A DNA stretch of 18,017 nucleotides from an uncultured bacterium (GTDB lineage Bacteria > Verrucomicrobiota > Kiritimatiellia > CAIKKV01): positions 1 to 18,017 of the forward strand of contig CAIKKV010000476.1 in the NCBI GenBank assembly GCA_903828035.1, read 5' to 3'. Shown here piece after piece: positions 1 to 7,920 of the stretch. Position 1 is the stretch's first letter. Each line of letters starts with the position of its first letter. The notes beneath the pieces are model-generated. The model did no database searches and was not told where the DNA came from. It was given only the letters and a program-made list of their open reading frames with translations. The position numbers were made by a program, and so were the translations under genes.

Positions 1-1
1 G

Positions 2-157
2 GGGTTGTTCCATTTCGATCAGGCGAAAAAGGCGAGGTGATTTCGCGGCTCAGCCGGGCGACGACAAGGAGGCGTGACCTTCCGGGTCCGCCTCCGAAGT
101 CGGAGCCCGGATCAGCCCGAAAGCACCCGCCCTTTTGCGCCCGAAATGGAATAACCC
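2..157. repeat. Long imperfect inverted repeat (hairpin element) of about 156 bases
   Basis: Almost the whole stretch folds back on itself. Outer arms: bases 2-17 pair with 142-157, with one G-T pair (7 with 152). Next, 23-25 pair with 138-140, 27-30 with 133-136, and 31-39 with 124-131 with one bulged base. Further in, 41-45 pair with 118-122, 54-59 with 105-110, and 62-65 with 99-102. The inner stem is 68-74 with 89-95 and 76-79 with 85-88, closing a five-base loop at 80-84. The element starts 38 bases beyond the stop of the GH95 gene, so it would be the 3' end of that transcript. It could be a non-autonomous mobile repeat (MITE-like), a structured RNA or a large terminator. No run of T follows the stem inside the window. 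No coding sequence is seen in it. Confidence 0.75.
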
Positions 158-195
158 GCATCACGTAACAGCGCGTCACCCCGCGACACGTTCGG

Positions 196-2412
196 CTAGG
201 AGGCTGCTTCCAGCTTCAGCTCCTCGCCCGCCTTGGTCTCGCAGACCAGCCGCGGGCCGCTGTGGCGCTGCCCGTTCAGCGTCCAGGCGCCCTCGATGCC
301 GTGCGCCAGGTTGAGCGGCTGGCCGGCCAGGCTCTTCACGCGGACTTCCGCCACCTTCCGCCCGCGCACCGTGGCGCCCACCAGGAAGGCGCCTTCCGTG
401 CGGATGCCGTCGAACACAAACTGCCGCCAGAGCTTGGGGAGCCGGGGCAGGATGTAAACCCCGTCGCGCCGGTTCTGCACCAGCAGCTCCATCAGGGCCG
501 TCAGGGCTCCCATGGCGGCGTCGATCTGCATCACCTCCTTGAACCCGGGTCCCTTCTGGAAGTGATCCGTGCCCAGGGCGCCGTCCGCCATCGTCGCGCA
601 GCCCGTGAAGTCGGCGTTGTGCAGCGTCCCGTGGCCCTCGTTCGTATAGACCATCTTCCACCAGCGCAGCCAGGTCACGGCGGCATCCGCCAGCCCGCAG
701 CGGGCGCACAGCATCGACGCCCACGGGATGCACCAGCCGGTCCAGTTCCCCGCCCCGCGCTCCATCCAGCGCTGGAGGCTGCGCGCCACCACGGGCCGGT
801 GCGCCGGGTCGAGCGGATCGATCGTGGCAAAGGGATAGAGGGCGCCCAGGTGGCTGTGGTGCCGGTGGCTCTCCTCCAGGTCCTTCCCCTCCCACAGCGC
901 GATGCGCTCATCGCCGGGCCCGTTCACAAACAGCGTGTAGGGCGGCAGGCGCTCCGCCACGTCCTTCCAGCGCGGGTCCGCCGGGAGGCCCAGCAGCCGG
1001 GCGGCCTCGGGCAGGAGGGCCACCACCGCGTGCAGGGCGGCGAGCTGGAAGCTGGCGTCGCGCCCCCAGGCGTCCATGCCCGCCCCGTTGTACTCGGGGC
1101 TCACGCTGACCGGCAGGCTGTAGCGCCTGGCGCCGTTCTCCCCGACCTCCTCCAGCATGCCCCAGTACCCGTTGAAGGACCCGATCAGCAGGGGCCACGC
1201 CATCTCGCGCAGGACGGCCTCGTCCATGCTGTACCGATAATGGAGCCACGCCATCTGGGCCATCCAGGCCGTGCAGGCGTGATCGATGGTGCCGGTCCAG
1301 AAGGAGCCGATCACGTTGCACCGGTCATCCACGGCATGCGGCAGCATGAGCGCCCCGGGGGTGCCGAAGAACTGCTCCCCGTACGCCTTGAGCTGCGGCA
1401 GCCAGCCCTTGATCATGGCCCACAGCGGCTCGAAGTGCGCCAGGCGGTTGGTGCCCAGCGCCGGCCAGTAGATCATCTCGGCGTTGATGTTGAAGTGGTA
1501 ATCGTTGCTCCAGGGCGGAATCTGGTACTCCTCCATCCACGGCCCCTGCAGGGAGGCCGCCACGCCGCCGGGGGTGGACAGGCCCGCCTGCTTGTAAAGG
1601 CCGTAGTCCCACGCGTGCTGCAAGTCCGCATCCGGCAGCTCCAGCCGCGGCACGTCTTTCCAGTACGCCGCCCACCAGCGGTTGGCCCGGCTGCCGTGCG
1701 CGCCCGGATCCGCCTCGTGCGCCGCCGCCCGGGCCGCCTCCTTGCACCCCTCGCCCAGCGCCGTCGCCACCATCACGCGGCCCTGCGCCTGGCGCCACGC
1801 CAGCGCGAGCGGCTGATCCTCCGGCAGGCGCTGGCAGAAGCCGCCGCCCTCCTTGTCGGCCCACACCTCCGGCGGCGTGATATCCAGCAAGGCGAGCTTT
1901 TCTCCGACAAAATCCCAGGGCGGACGCAGCCGCACCTGCACGGCGCCGATCTCGTGCGCGTTCCACTCGACCCAGGCCAGCTCCGCATCCATGGACTGGC
2001 GGATCCGAACCAGGGAGGTTTTTCCGTCTTTCGCGCAGAGTGTCACGTCCACGGTGGCGTTATGCAGCCGCAGCTCGGCCGTCACTGGAATCCATCCATT
2101 GGAAAAGCTCAGCTCCACCAGGGAGCCGCCGATCTGGTAAGGCTCCACCTCGTGGCCGGCAATTTTCCCCGTGGCAAACGTGCGGCGGATGCCTGCCTCA
2201 TCGTTCGCTTCCAGCAAACGGCGCACGTCCTTGTAAGTGGCCCTCGAGTTGAACGGCGTGCCGCCGCGATGGTCCCAGAAGCCCGCCCGGGCGACCGTCA
2301 GTTTGAGCGTCGGCTCTCCGCCCCACACCATGACGCCCTGGACGCCATTGCCCAGCACCACCCCCGTATGCGCCCGGGGGAGCGGAAAATCCCAATGCAA
2401 TGCCTTTTCCAT
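196..2412 (-). CDS. Glycoside hydrolase family 95 protein (alpha-L-fucosidase / alpha-L-galactosidase type), cytoplasmic
   Basis: GH95 enzymes are inverting exo-glycosidases that remove terminal alpha-L-fucose, or alpha-L-galactose, from glycans. This 738-residue protein carries the family marks in order. An N-terminal beta-sandwich includes a LGNGVQGVMVWGG segment. An (alpha/alpha)6 barrel contains PPWSNDYHFNINAEMIYWPA, where N308 and N310 match the two catalytic-site asparagines of the family. SPEY follows with E440 as the likely general acid, then HRHHSH near 516-521. MQIDAAMG carries D631, matching the FQIDGNFG motif, and LPRLPKLW leads into the C-terminal beta domain. The ATG at 2412 was chosen over the upstream start at 2463 because GAGGAG lies seven bases before it and the family similarity starts there. 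There is no signal peptide, so it probably acts on imported oligosaccharides. The exact sugar specificity cannot be read from the sequence. It is transcribed away from the next two genes across a shared gap. Confidence 0.9.
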   Translation of the reverse strand: MEKALHWDFPLPRAHTGVVLGNGVQGVMVWGGEPTLKLTVARAGFWDHRGGTPFNSRATYKDVRRLLEANDEAGIRRTFATGKIAGHEVEPYQIGGSLVELSFSNGWIPVTAELRLHNATVDVTLCAKDGKTSLVRIRQSMDAELAWVEWNAHEIGAVQVRLRPPWDFVGEKLALLDITPPEVWADKEGGGFCQRLPEDQPLALAWRQAQGRVMVATALGEGCKEAARAAAHEADPGAHGSRANRWWAAYWKDVPRLELPDADLQHAWDYGLYKQAGLSTPGGVAASLQGPWMEEYQIPPWSNDYHFNINAEMIYWPALGTNRLAHFEPLWAMIKGWLPQLKAYGEQFFGTPGALMLPHAVDDRCNVIGSFWTGTIDHACTAWMAQMAWLHYRYSMDEAVLREMAWPLLIGSFNGYWGMLEEVGENGARRYSLPVSVSPEYNGAGMDAWGRDASFQLAALHAVVALLPEAARLLGLPADPRWKDVAERLPPYTLFVNGPGDERIALWEGKDLEESHRHHSHLGALYPFATIDPLDPAHRPVVARSLQRWMERGAGNWTGWCIPWASMLCARCGLADAAVTWLRWWKMVYTNEGHGTLHNADFTGCATMADGALGTDHFQKGPGFKEVMQIDAAMGALTALMELLVQNRRDGVYILPRLPKLWRQFVFDGIRTEGAFLVGATVRGRKVAEVRVKSLAGQPLNLAHGIEGAWTLNGQRHSGPRLVCETKAGEELKLEAAS

Positions 2413-2511
2413 CGCCTTCTCCTCGTAAACGGCACTTTTCGCATGGCCTGTTGAAAAAGTCAACCATACGACTGACTTTACAGCGCAGCCTTTGTTGGGT
2501 ACCTTTCAAGA
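2413..2511. promoter_or_regulatory. Divergent intergenic region serving the GH95 gene and the beta-propeller gene
   Basis: This 99-base gap separates two genes that start in opposite directions, so promoters for both probably lie here. It is poorer in GC than the genes. It holds an inverted repeat, AGTCA (2458-2462) and TGACT (2473-2477) with a ten-base spacer, which could be an operator. TTGAAA at 2451-2456 on the plus strand and TTGACT (complement of 2458-2463) on the minus strand resemble -35 boxes, but no convincing -10 box follows either at the right distance. The minus-strand ribosome site GAGGAG for the GH95 gene lies at the left end. The plus-strand gene has only a weak site. Confidence 0.4.
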
Positions 2512-4047
2512 ATGATCCGTCACTCCTTCCTCACGCGTCTGCTCCCGGCCCTCCTCGGCCTGCTCGCCCCCTGGTCCTTTTCACCGGCGAACGCCGCGGA
2601 GGGGGCCGCCAAGCCCCGGTTCGCGGTGTCGGTCTTCTCCCTGGGCATCTCCGGGGGCTCCCTCACCACCGCCGAGTTGGCCGCCGCCCTGAAACAGGGC
2701 GACGGGTGTGACGCCACCGCGATTCCCGCCTCCCGCTGGAATCAACGCCCCGAAAGCCTGCGCGAGGGCCCCTGGCTGTCGGTCGTGCTCACCGGTTTCG
2801 GCGATCAGGCCAACGCCTTCGCCTTCCTCTTCGAAGCCCCCGGCACGCCGCCCCGCCTGGCGGCTCACGTTCCCTATCCCATCAGCTACAAACAGGGGGT
2901 GAAAGTCTGGTATGTTCCCACCGGACGACTTGTCTCCGCGATTCAGGCATTTTTCGAAAAGCCGGAAAAACAACCGGCTCAGCCGGTGTTAACCCTGACC
3001 GTGACCGAGCGGGATGAGGCCGAGATCCGCAACACCCCGTCCGGCACGCTTAGCATGGAGAACCTGGCTCCGGTCAAGCGGGCAACGTCCGTCTCCAGGC
3101 AGGAAGCCCTGCCTTCCCTGGAAGCCATGATCGCCGGCGCCATGCTTGAAAACGGGCTCACCCCCTCCTGGGCAACGGCCGATCAATCGCTGCTCGCCGA
3201 AATCCGCTTCGGCTTCCAGGCCAGCTCCATCCGCCTGACCCGGGGGCCGGCCACGCAGGTGACCGGCAAGGACGAAATCCCCGAAGAGCAGTATTACGGC
3301 TACCTGACCCGGATGTTCTACGGCCTGGCCCGGCAGCAGGGATTCGGCCTCAGCGATTTTGTGCTCGTGGAAACAAACGGACCGGCCCATCTGCTTTCGG
3401 CCGACTCCGATCGCCTGTGCCTCTCTTCCCCGCAGGGCCTTGCCTCCTTCGATCCCCGAACCGGCCTCCCACTCGATCCCCCGGCTGGCGCCAAGCCAAA
3501 GGCCCGCAAAAAGGGAAAAGCCCCCGCCATCCTTGCCGACGAGCAGGAGCCTTCCAAGCTTTTCCGCCTCTCCGATGACATCCTGACCGCCTTCAATCCG
3601 GCGGACGGCGCCGTCCTCTGGAAACAGGCCGTCGGCGACGTGCTGCTGAAAGAGCCGGTCCGGATCGGCGACCGGGTGCTGGTGGTCGGGAAGAACAACC
3701 GGATCCTGCTCCTCGACCCCGCGAAGGGCACGATCCTGGCCGACCTCCAGTGGCCCACCTGGCTGATCGACGTTATCGCCACGGAAGGCGCCAGGCCCCT
3801 GATCGCCTGCTCGGACATACACGGCACGCTGAGCCTCCTCGACGCAGCCACCTTGAAGCCGCTGCACGCCCTGCGGCTGCCCGCCCGCCCCTCGGGCCCC
3901 CTGCTGTTCGCCCCCCGGTTCCCGATACACTGGGGGGCCTCTTCCTCTAACGAAAACGAACTGGGCTCCCTTCAAGCGAGCGCCATGAAACCGGTGGTCC
4001 TGGCGGGCGATGCGGAAGGCTTCTGCTCCATCGTGCCGCTGCCTTAA
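2512..4047 (+). CDS. Exported protein of unknown function with PQQ-like beta-propeller repeats
   Basis: The 511-residue product starts with a clear signal peptide (MIRHSFLTRLLPALLGLLAP, likely cleaved after ANA at 27-29), so it is exported. I do not recognise residues 35-290, which are a mix of strands and helices. Residues 300-511 show spaced repeats of the PQQ-like or outer-membrane-assembly beta-propeller type: a strand with D or N, then P, D/G and a hydrophobic strand, as in LTAFNPADGAVLWK (358-371), LLLDPAKGTILADL (399-412) and LSLLDAATLKPLHAL (440-454). Only about four blades are visible against seven or eight in a full propeller, and a lysine-rich loop (328-337) separates the first from the others. 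The start is the first ATG of the frame; its ribosome site is weak. The next gene begins 17 bases after the stop, so the two are probably co-transcribed. A binding or assembly role for the partner enzyme is possible but not shown. Confidence 0.8.
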   Translation: MIRHSFLTRLLPALLGLLAPWSFSPANAAEGAAKPRFAVSVFSLGISGGSLTTAELAAALKQGDGCDATAIPASRWNQRPESLREGPWLSVVLTGFGDQANAFAFLFEAPGTPPRLAAHVPYPISYKQGVKVWYVPTGRLVSAIQAFFEKPEKQPAQPVLTLTVTERDEAEIRNTPSGTLSMENLAPVKRATSVSRQEALPSLEAMIAGAMLENGLTPSWATADQSLLAEIRFGFQASSIRLTRGPATQVTGKDEIPEEQYYGYLTRMFYGLARQQGFGLSDFVLVETNGPAHLLSADSDRLCLSSPQGLASFDPRTGLPLDPPAGAKPKARKKGKAPAILADEQEPSKLFRLSDDILTAFNPADGAVLWKQAVGDVLLKEPVRIGDRVLVVGKNNRILLLDPAKGTILADLQWPTWLIDVIATEGARPLIACSDIHGTLSLLDAATLKPLHALRLPARPSGPLLFAPRFPIHWGASSSNENELGSLQASAMKPVVLAGDAEGFCSIVPLP

Positions 4048-4064
4048 TCCCAATGCGGAGCAAC

Positions 4065-7000
4065 ATGGATACGATCACACCCCGGCCTGCCCTCGGCGCC
4101 CCCCTCGCCCGCTGGCGCCCCCTTCTGCTTGCCGCCTTTTTCCTGGCGCCCGGGAGCCCGGCCCGGGCGCTGACGACCGACGAGATGCTCGGGAACGCCG
4201 GCGGCGAAAAAGCCGACGAGGAAGTGACCGATATGCTGGGCCTCCAGTCGACCCGGGACTGGAGCCAGCTCGGCTCCACGCACCTGTCGATGCTCTCCGG
4301 CTGGGATCGCCTGCCCGACGGCAGCCTCCGCACCCTCCTTGCCGTGCCGGAGGAGGGCCGCTACCGCCTGTTCCTCCAGCGACAGCTCAGCATCCGGAAA
4401 CCGCTGCCCGTGACGCTGACGCTGACGCCGCAGGCGGCTACGCCCCGCGGAACAAATGCGCCCGCCTATGCCGACTCCGGCGCCCCGCTGAAACAGATCT
4501 TCGGCGCCATCACCCTGGCCGGCGGACAGACCGGCAAAGAGCAGGAAAAGGCGTTGCCGATCCGCTTCGAGGCCGAAACCCAGCTCATCTCGCCCCCGCC
4601 CGAACCGGCTCTGGTCTGGGAGTACAAGGATCTGGACCTTAAAAAAGGCATTTACGCCGCAACTCTGTCGGAGGCTCATCCGGAAGCCCGCCCCCTGGCG
4701 TTGCTGCTGACCCGGAGCGCCGATTTCCGGCCCAGCTTCTCGCCGGCGGAAAACGACAAAACACTGGGCCGGCTCTATCTGCGGTTCCGCGCGACCGGGC
4801 CCGCGCCGGCCGGCGCCACCTTCACGGCCGGCACCGCGGCCAGCTACCACTGGGGCCCCCGCGGAGAGGCCTACTGGAGCTGGCCCATCGGCACGGCCGC
4901 GGCGACTCCGATCGGCGAGTGGTCCCCGTTTATCGAAGCCACCGACGCGCTGTTCAACGGCCCCGGCCCCTGGTCCACCTGCTGGATCCATTTCGGCGGC
5001 ATCAAGAACGGCCAGGCCGACGTCCAGTTCGCCTGGTTCCCCCACGAGAAAGCCGTGCAGCTCTCGACCCGCACCGGAATCGGGAACGGCGTCGCCATGC
5101 TGCGCGTGCCCAACGGCGACTGGTCGGTCAAGCCCGCCTCCGGAATCCCGGCGTGGGGCCTGTGGATGCCGGCCAGGCTGAACAGCATCATGACGCAGGA
5201 GTCGGTGATCGAGCGCTACTTCACCTGGGCCGACCAGGCGGCGAAGCAGCTCGACCTGCGGCCCGATCACCCCCGGCCGCACCGCGTCCGGATCTACACC
5301 GGCTGCGGCATTGCGGAGCCGAACCGCGAGCGCGCCGCCGAGATGCTGGCCAGGCTGGGAGTCAGCTGGATCGAAGGGGCCCCCGAATCGGTCATCCGGA
5401 AATACGGGCTGATCGACGACCTGGCCTCCTTCCACGGCGACGTTCCTGAAAAGGACCGCGCCCGCGTGACCAAGGTGAAAATGGGCGACGAGATCATCAC
5501 CCGCACCGACCCCTCCCTCATCAACGGCGACGTGGCGAAGCGGCGGGCCTTCCAGGCCTACCTCGCGGAGCAGGCCCGGCTGGAAGGCATGGAGGCGAAC
5601 GCGTTCCTGGGCGTGCCGGATTTGAACGACCTCGACTGCATGGGCCCGCTGCCCCCGAACCCGAGCCGCTATGAGCGCCGCCTCTTTTACCATTCGCAGC
5701 GCTTCTGCCACCTGATCACGTGCGACAGCTACGCCGCCCGGGCCCGCGCGATCGAGAAAACCCTTCCAAACGCCCGAATCTACAACAACTACACCCCCCA
5801 CCCCGTCTTCCTGACCGGCGCGACCATGAACGACATGGACTGGTTTGTGCTGGCCCGCCACCAGGCGCAGACCCTGGGCTGGGGGGAGGACTGGGCCACC
5901 GGCGGCAGCTGGGGGCTCGGCACCGCCTATCAATGCACCAGCTTCTACGCGGCCCTCGTCGACTGCTCCGTGCGCAAATACGGGTACGCGGCGGGCTTTT
6001 ATGTGGGATCGAACGTGGGCGGAAGCGCCCAGAAGATCTTTGGCTGCCTGGCCCAGGGCGTCTCCTGGCTGCACCTCTACGACTGGGGCCCCGTCGACCG
6101 CTGGGCCGAGGGCAGCAACGCCTGGAGCGAAAACCAGGGCGAATACTACTCCATCATGGCGGCCACCCACGCGATCGGCCCCGCCGACGAGATCCTCGCC
6201 GACGGCAAGCGCGAGCCCCGGCGCACGGCCCTTCTGTACAACCGCAGCCATGAAATCCTGCAGGGCGGCCTCGGGCGCGCCAACCATGACTGGATGTGGA
6301 CGTTCATCGCGCTGAAAGGCGCGCAGATCCCCGTGGATGTGATCCTCGAGGAAGACCTGAATCCCGGGGACCTGGAGCGGTACGACGTCGTCATCCTCGG
6401 CGGATTGAACCTCGCGCGCTACCACCTCGCCGCCTTGCGCAAATGGGTGGAGGCCGGCGGCCTGTTGATCGGCACGTCCGGCGCGGCCTCCCTGGATATC
6501 TATAACGACCCGATGCCCGAAACGGCCGACCTCTTCGGGGCCGTGCAGAAGCGGGCGGGCGCTTCGGATACCGCCTCCGTGGCACGCGTCACCTTTCCGC
6601 AATCGGAGTGGTTCCCGGCCGCCGAGCTCAAAGCCGCCGCAAGCCTCGCCTTCCATGTCGAGCCCACAGCGGGAAAGCCGCTGGCCACCTTCGGCAATGG
6701 TCAGGTCGCGGCGGCGGGGCGGGCGCTGGGCAAGGGGCAGACGCTGCTGCTCGGCATGCAGCCCGGAATCCTTTACCGCGACAACGGGCGATCCGCAGGC
6801 GGGGCCGGGAGTTGGCTCACCGCGCCCGTGCTGAAACGACTGGGCCGCCAGCGGGTCGAGTTCGACTGGCCGAACTCGGAGGCCACCCTGTTCGAGCACG
6901 CGAGCGGCCTGGCCGTCATGCTGGCCGATTTCGCCCGGCCCTCGCGCGAGTCCAACGGCGTGCTGTCGGTGCAGACGGACCGTCCCGTCAAATCCGTGGC

Positions 7001-7100
7001 CAGCGCCCTGAAGGGGCCCCTGGAATGGAAGCGCAACGGCGACCGGATCGACATCGTCACCCCGCCCCTGCGGCCCGTCGACGTGATTATCCTCAAGTGA
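4065..7100 (+). CDS. Exported glycosidase-like protein with TIM-barrel-type centre and GATase-like (GH42 trimerisation-type) domain
   Basis: The 1011-residue product has an N-terminal signal peptide (arginines, then LLLAAFFLAPGSPARA, cleavage near 35). Residues 60-400 look like beta-sandwich domains, including a WIHFGGIKNGQADVQFAWFP segment. Residues 405-705 look like a TIM barrel of the clan GH-A kind, with alternating hydrophobic strands and helices, a WIEGAPES segment at 435-442 and LHLYDWGP at 670-677. Residues 718-905 resemble the class I glutamine-amidotransferase fold found in GH42 beta-galactosidases and relatives (TALLYNRSHE, then YDVVILGGL, then WVEAGGLLIGTSG). A short beta domain closes the protein. 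I cannot name the family, and catalytic acids cannot be fixed from motifs alone. ATG 4065 was preferred to ATG 4053 because GGAG at 4057-4060 precedes it and the signal peptide reads better. The stop lies three bases from the stop of the converging aldolase gene. Confidence 0.8.
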   Translation: MDTITPRPALGAPLARWRPLLLAAFFLAPGSPARALTTDEMLGNAGGEKADEEVTDMLGLQSTRDWSQLGSTHLSMLSGWDRLPDGSLRTLLAVPEEGRYRLFLQRQLSIRKPLPVTLTLTPQAATPRGTNAPAYADSGAPLKQIFGAITLAGGQTGKEQEKALPIRFEAETQLISPPPEPALVWEYKDLDLKKGIYAATLSEAHPEARPLALLLTRSADFRPSFSPAENDKTLGRLYLRFRATGPAPAGATFTAGTAASYHWGPRGEAYWSWPIGTAAATPIGEWSPFIEATDALFNGPGPWSTCWIHFGGIKNGQADVQFAWFPHEKAVQLSTRTGIGNGVAMLRVPNGDWSVKPASGIPAWGLWMPARLNSIMTQESVIERYFTWADQAAKQLDLRPDHPRPHRVRIYTGCGIAEPNRERAAEMLARLGVSWIEGAPESVIRKYGLIDDLASFHGDVPEKDRARVTKVKMGDEIITRTDPSLINGDVAKRRAFQAYLAEQARLEGMEANAFLGVPDLNDLDCMGPLPPNPSRYERRLFYHSQRFCHLITCDSYAARARAIEKTLPNARIYNNYTPHPVFLTGATMNDMDWFVLARHQAQTLGWGEDWATGGSWGLGTAYQCTSFYAALVDCSVRKYGYAAGFYVGSNVGGSAQKIFGCLAQGVSWLHLYDWGPVDRWAEGSNAWSENQGEYYSIMAATHAIGPADEILADGKREPRRTALLYNRSHEILQGGLGRANHDWMWTFIALKGAQIPVDVILEEDLNPGDLERYDVVILGGLNLARYHLAALRKWVEAGGLLIGTSGAASLDIYNDPMPETADLFGAVQKRAGASDTASVARVTFPQSEWFPAAELKAAASLAFHVEPTAGKPLATFGNGQVAAAGRALGKGQTLLLGMQPGILYRDNGRSAGGAGSWLTAPVLKRLGRQRVEFDWPNSEATLFEHASGLAVMLADFARPSRESNGVLSVQTDRPVKSVASALKGPLEWKRNGDRIDIVTPPLRPVDVIILK

Positions 7101-7103
7101 TCC

Positions 7104-7865
7104 CTATAGCAGCCGGCGCGTCTCGGCGTTGATCTCCGCCAGCCCGCGCTGAATGAACGCGGTATCGATGTCGTTCATGAAGAACCGCATGCCGTGGCCC
7201 ACCCAGGGGGCAAGGGCCGCCGTGCCGGAATGCATGCCGAAAATCTTGCCGGCCTTTTTCGCCGTTTCGGCCACCTTGCGGATCGCCGCGATCTCTTCGG
7301 GCGTATCGATGCGGCCCGGGCAGCCCAGCGAGACCGACAAATCGTTGGGGCCGATCAGCAGCACATCGATCCCCGGCACCGCGGCAATGGCCTCGATGTT
7401 GTCGATGGCCAGCGCGGTTTCAATCTGGGCAATGGCCAGCGTCTCGCCGTTGACCCGCCGCATCATCTCATCCGCCGCGCCCATTTTAAGATAGCCGGTG
7501 TGGCCGCCCACGGAAGAAAGGCCCCGCCCGCCCAGCGGCGGATACTTGGCCCACTGGGCGAACTGCTCCGCCTGCGCCGCCGTCTCCACCATCGGGACCA
7601 TCACGCCCGTCACGCCGCAATCGAGCGCGCGGGACACGTAGCCGCGCGCCAGCTCGGGGACGCGCACAAAGACGGGAAACCGCGAAAACTGCCCGGCCAG
7701 GGCCAGGTCGGCCAGCGTCTGCATGGAGTAATCGCCATGCTCCATGTCCAGCATCACGAAATCCAGCCCCGCCGACTTCGCCAGCGGAATCAGCGCCGTG
7801 TGGCGTGAAATCCGCAACATGGTCCCCACCACCCGCTCACCCTGGCGCAAACGATCCGCGATCAT
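7104..7865 (-). CDS. HpcH/HpaI family class II aldolase (2-keto-3-deoxy acid aldolase)
   Basis: The family performs metal-dependent retro-aldol cleavage of 2-keto-3-deoxy acids to pyruvate and an aldehyde. Members include 2-keto-3-deoxy-L-rhamnonate aldolase, 2-dehydro-3-deoxyglucarate aldolase and 4-hydroxy-2-oxoheptanedioate aldolase. All key sites are present in 253 residues, close to the usual length. DMEH gives the catalytic H43, FVRVP gives R68, QIET gives metal ligand E149, and GPNDLS gives metal ligand D175. A PPLGGRGLS segment at 109-117 lies in the substrate region. The ATG at 7865 is preceded by AGGGAGAG five bases away. The protein is cytoplasmic. Its closest upstream neighbour on the same strand is the exported protein ending at 7921, 55 bases away. 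The substrate is not decided by the sequence. Beside a GH95 enzyme, a product of oxidative L-fucose or L-rhamnose breakdown is a reasonable guess. Confidence 0.93.
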   Translation of the reverse strand: MIADRLRQGERVVGTMLRISRHTALIPLAKSAGLDFVMLDMEHGDYSMQTLADLALAGQFSRFPVFVRVPELARGYVSRALDCGVTGVMVPMVETAAQAEQFAQWAKYPPLGGRGLSSVGGHTGYLKMGAADEMMRRVNGETLAIAQIETALAIDNIEAIAAVPGIDVLLIGPNDLSVSLGCPGRIDTPEEIAAIRKVAETAKKAGKIFGMHSGTAALAPWVGHGMRFFMNDIDTAFIQRGLAEINAETRRLL

Positions 7866-7884
7866 ACGGCTCTCCCTATTTCAC

Positions 7885-7915
7885 AAAAAAAAATCATCCC
7901 GCGCGATTCGATCGC
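7885..7915 (-). terminator. Possible weak terminator between the exported-protein gene and the aldolase gene
   Basis: Read on the minus strand, a short hairpin GCGAT-CGA-ATCGC (7915 down to 7903) is followed after nine bases by nine T residues (complement of the A run at 7885-7893). The order and the T run fit an intrinsic terminator of the gene ending at 7921, but the stem is only five pairs and the gap to the T run is too long for a strong one. It may cause partial termination before the aldolase gene. Confidence 0.3.
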
Positions 7916-7920
7916 CACCC

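Noticed and set aside
2..157. Integron attC recombination site
   Set aside because: attC sites start with a RYYYAAC-type box and end with GTTRRRY. Here the outer ends have the opposite polarity (GGTT at left, AACC at right), and no integrase or cassette array is seen.
262..2454. A 730-residue open frame on the plus strand opposite the GH95 gene
   Set aside because: Composition is typical of a shadow frame, while the minus strand shows all GH95 motifs in order.
4044..6899. A 951-residue open frame on the minus strand opposite the exported glycosidase gene
   Set aside because: It is rich in Arg, Gly, Ala and His with no family motif, and is the expected shadow of a GC-rich coding strand. The plus strand encodes a signal peptide and recognisable domains.
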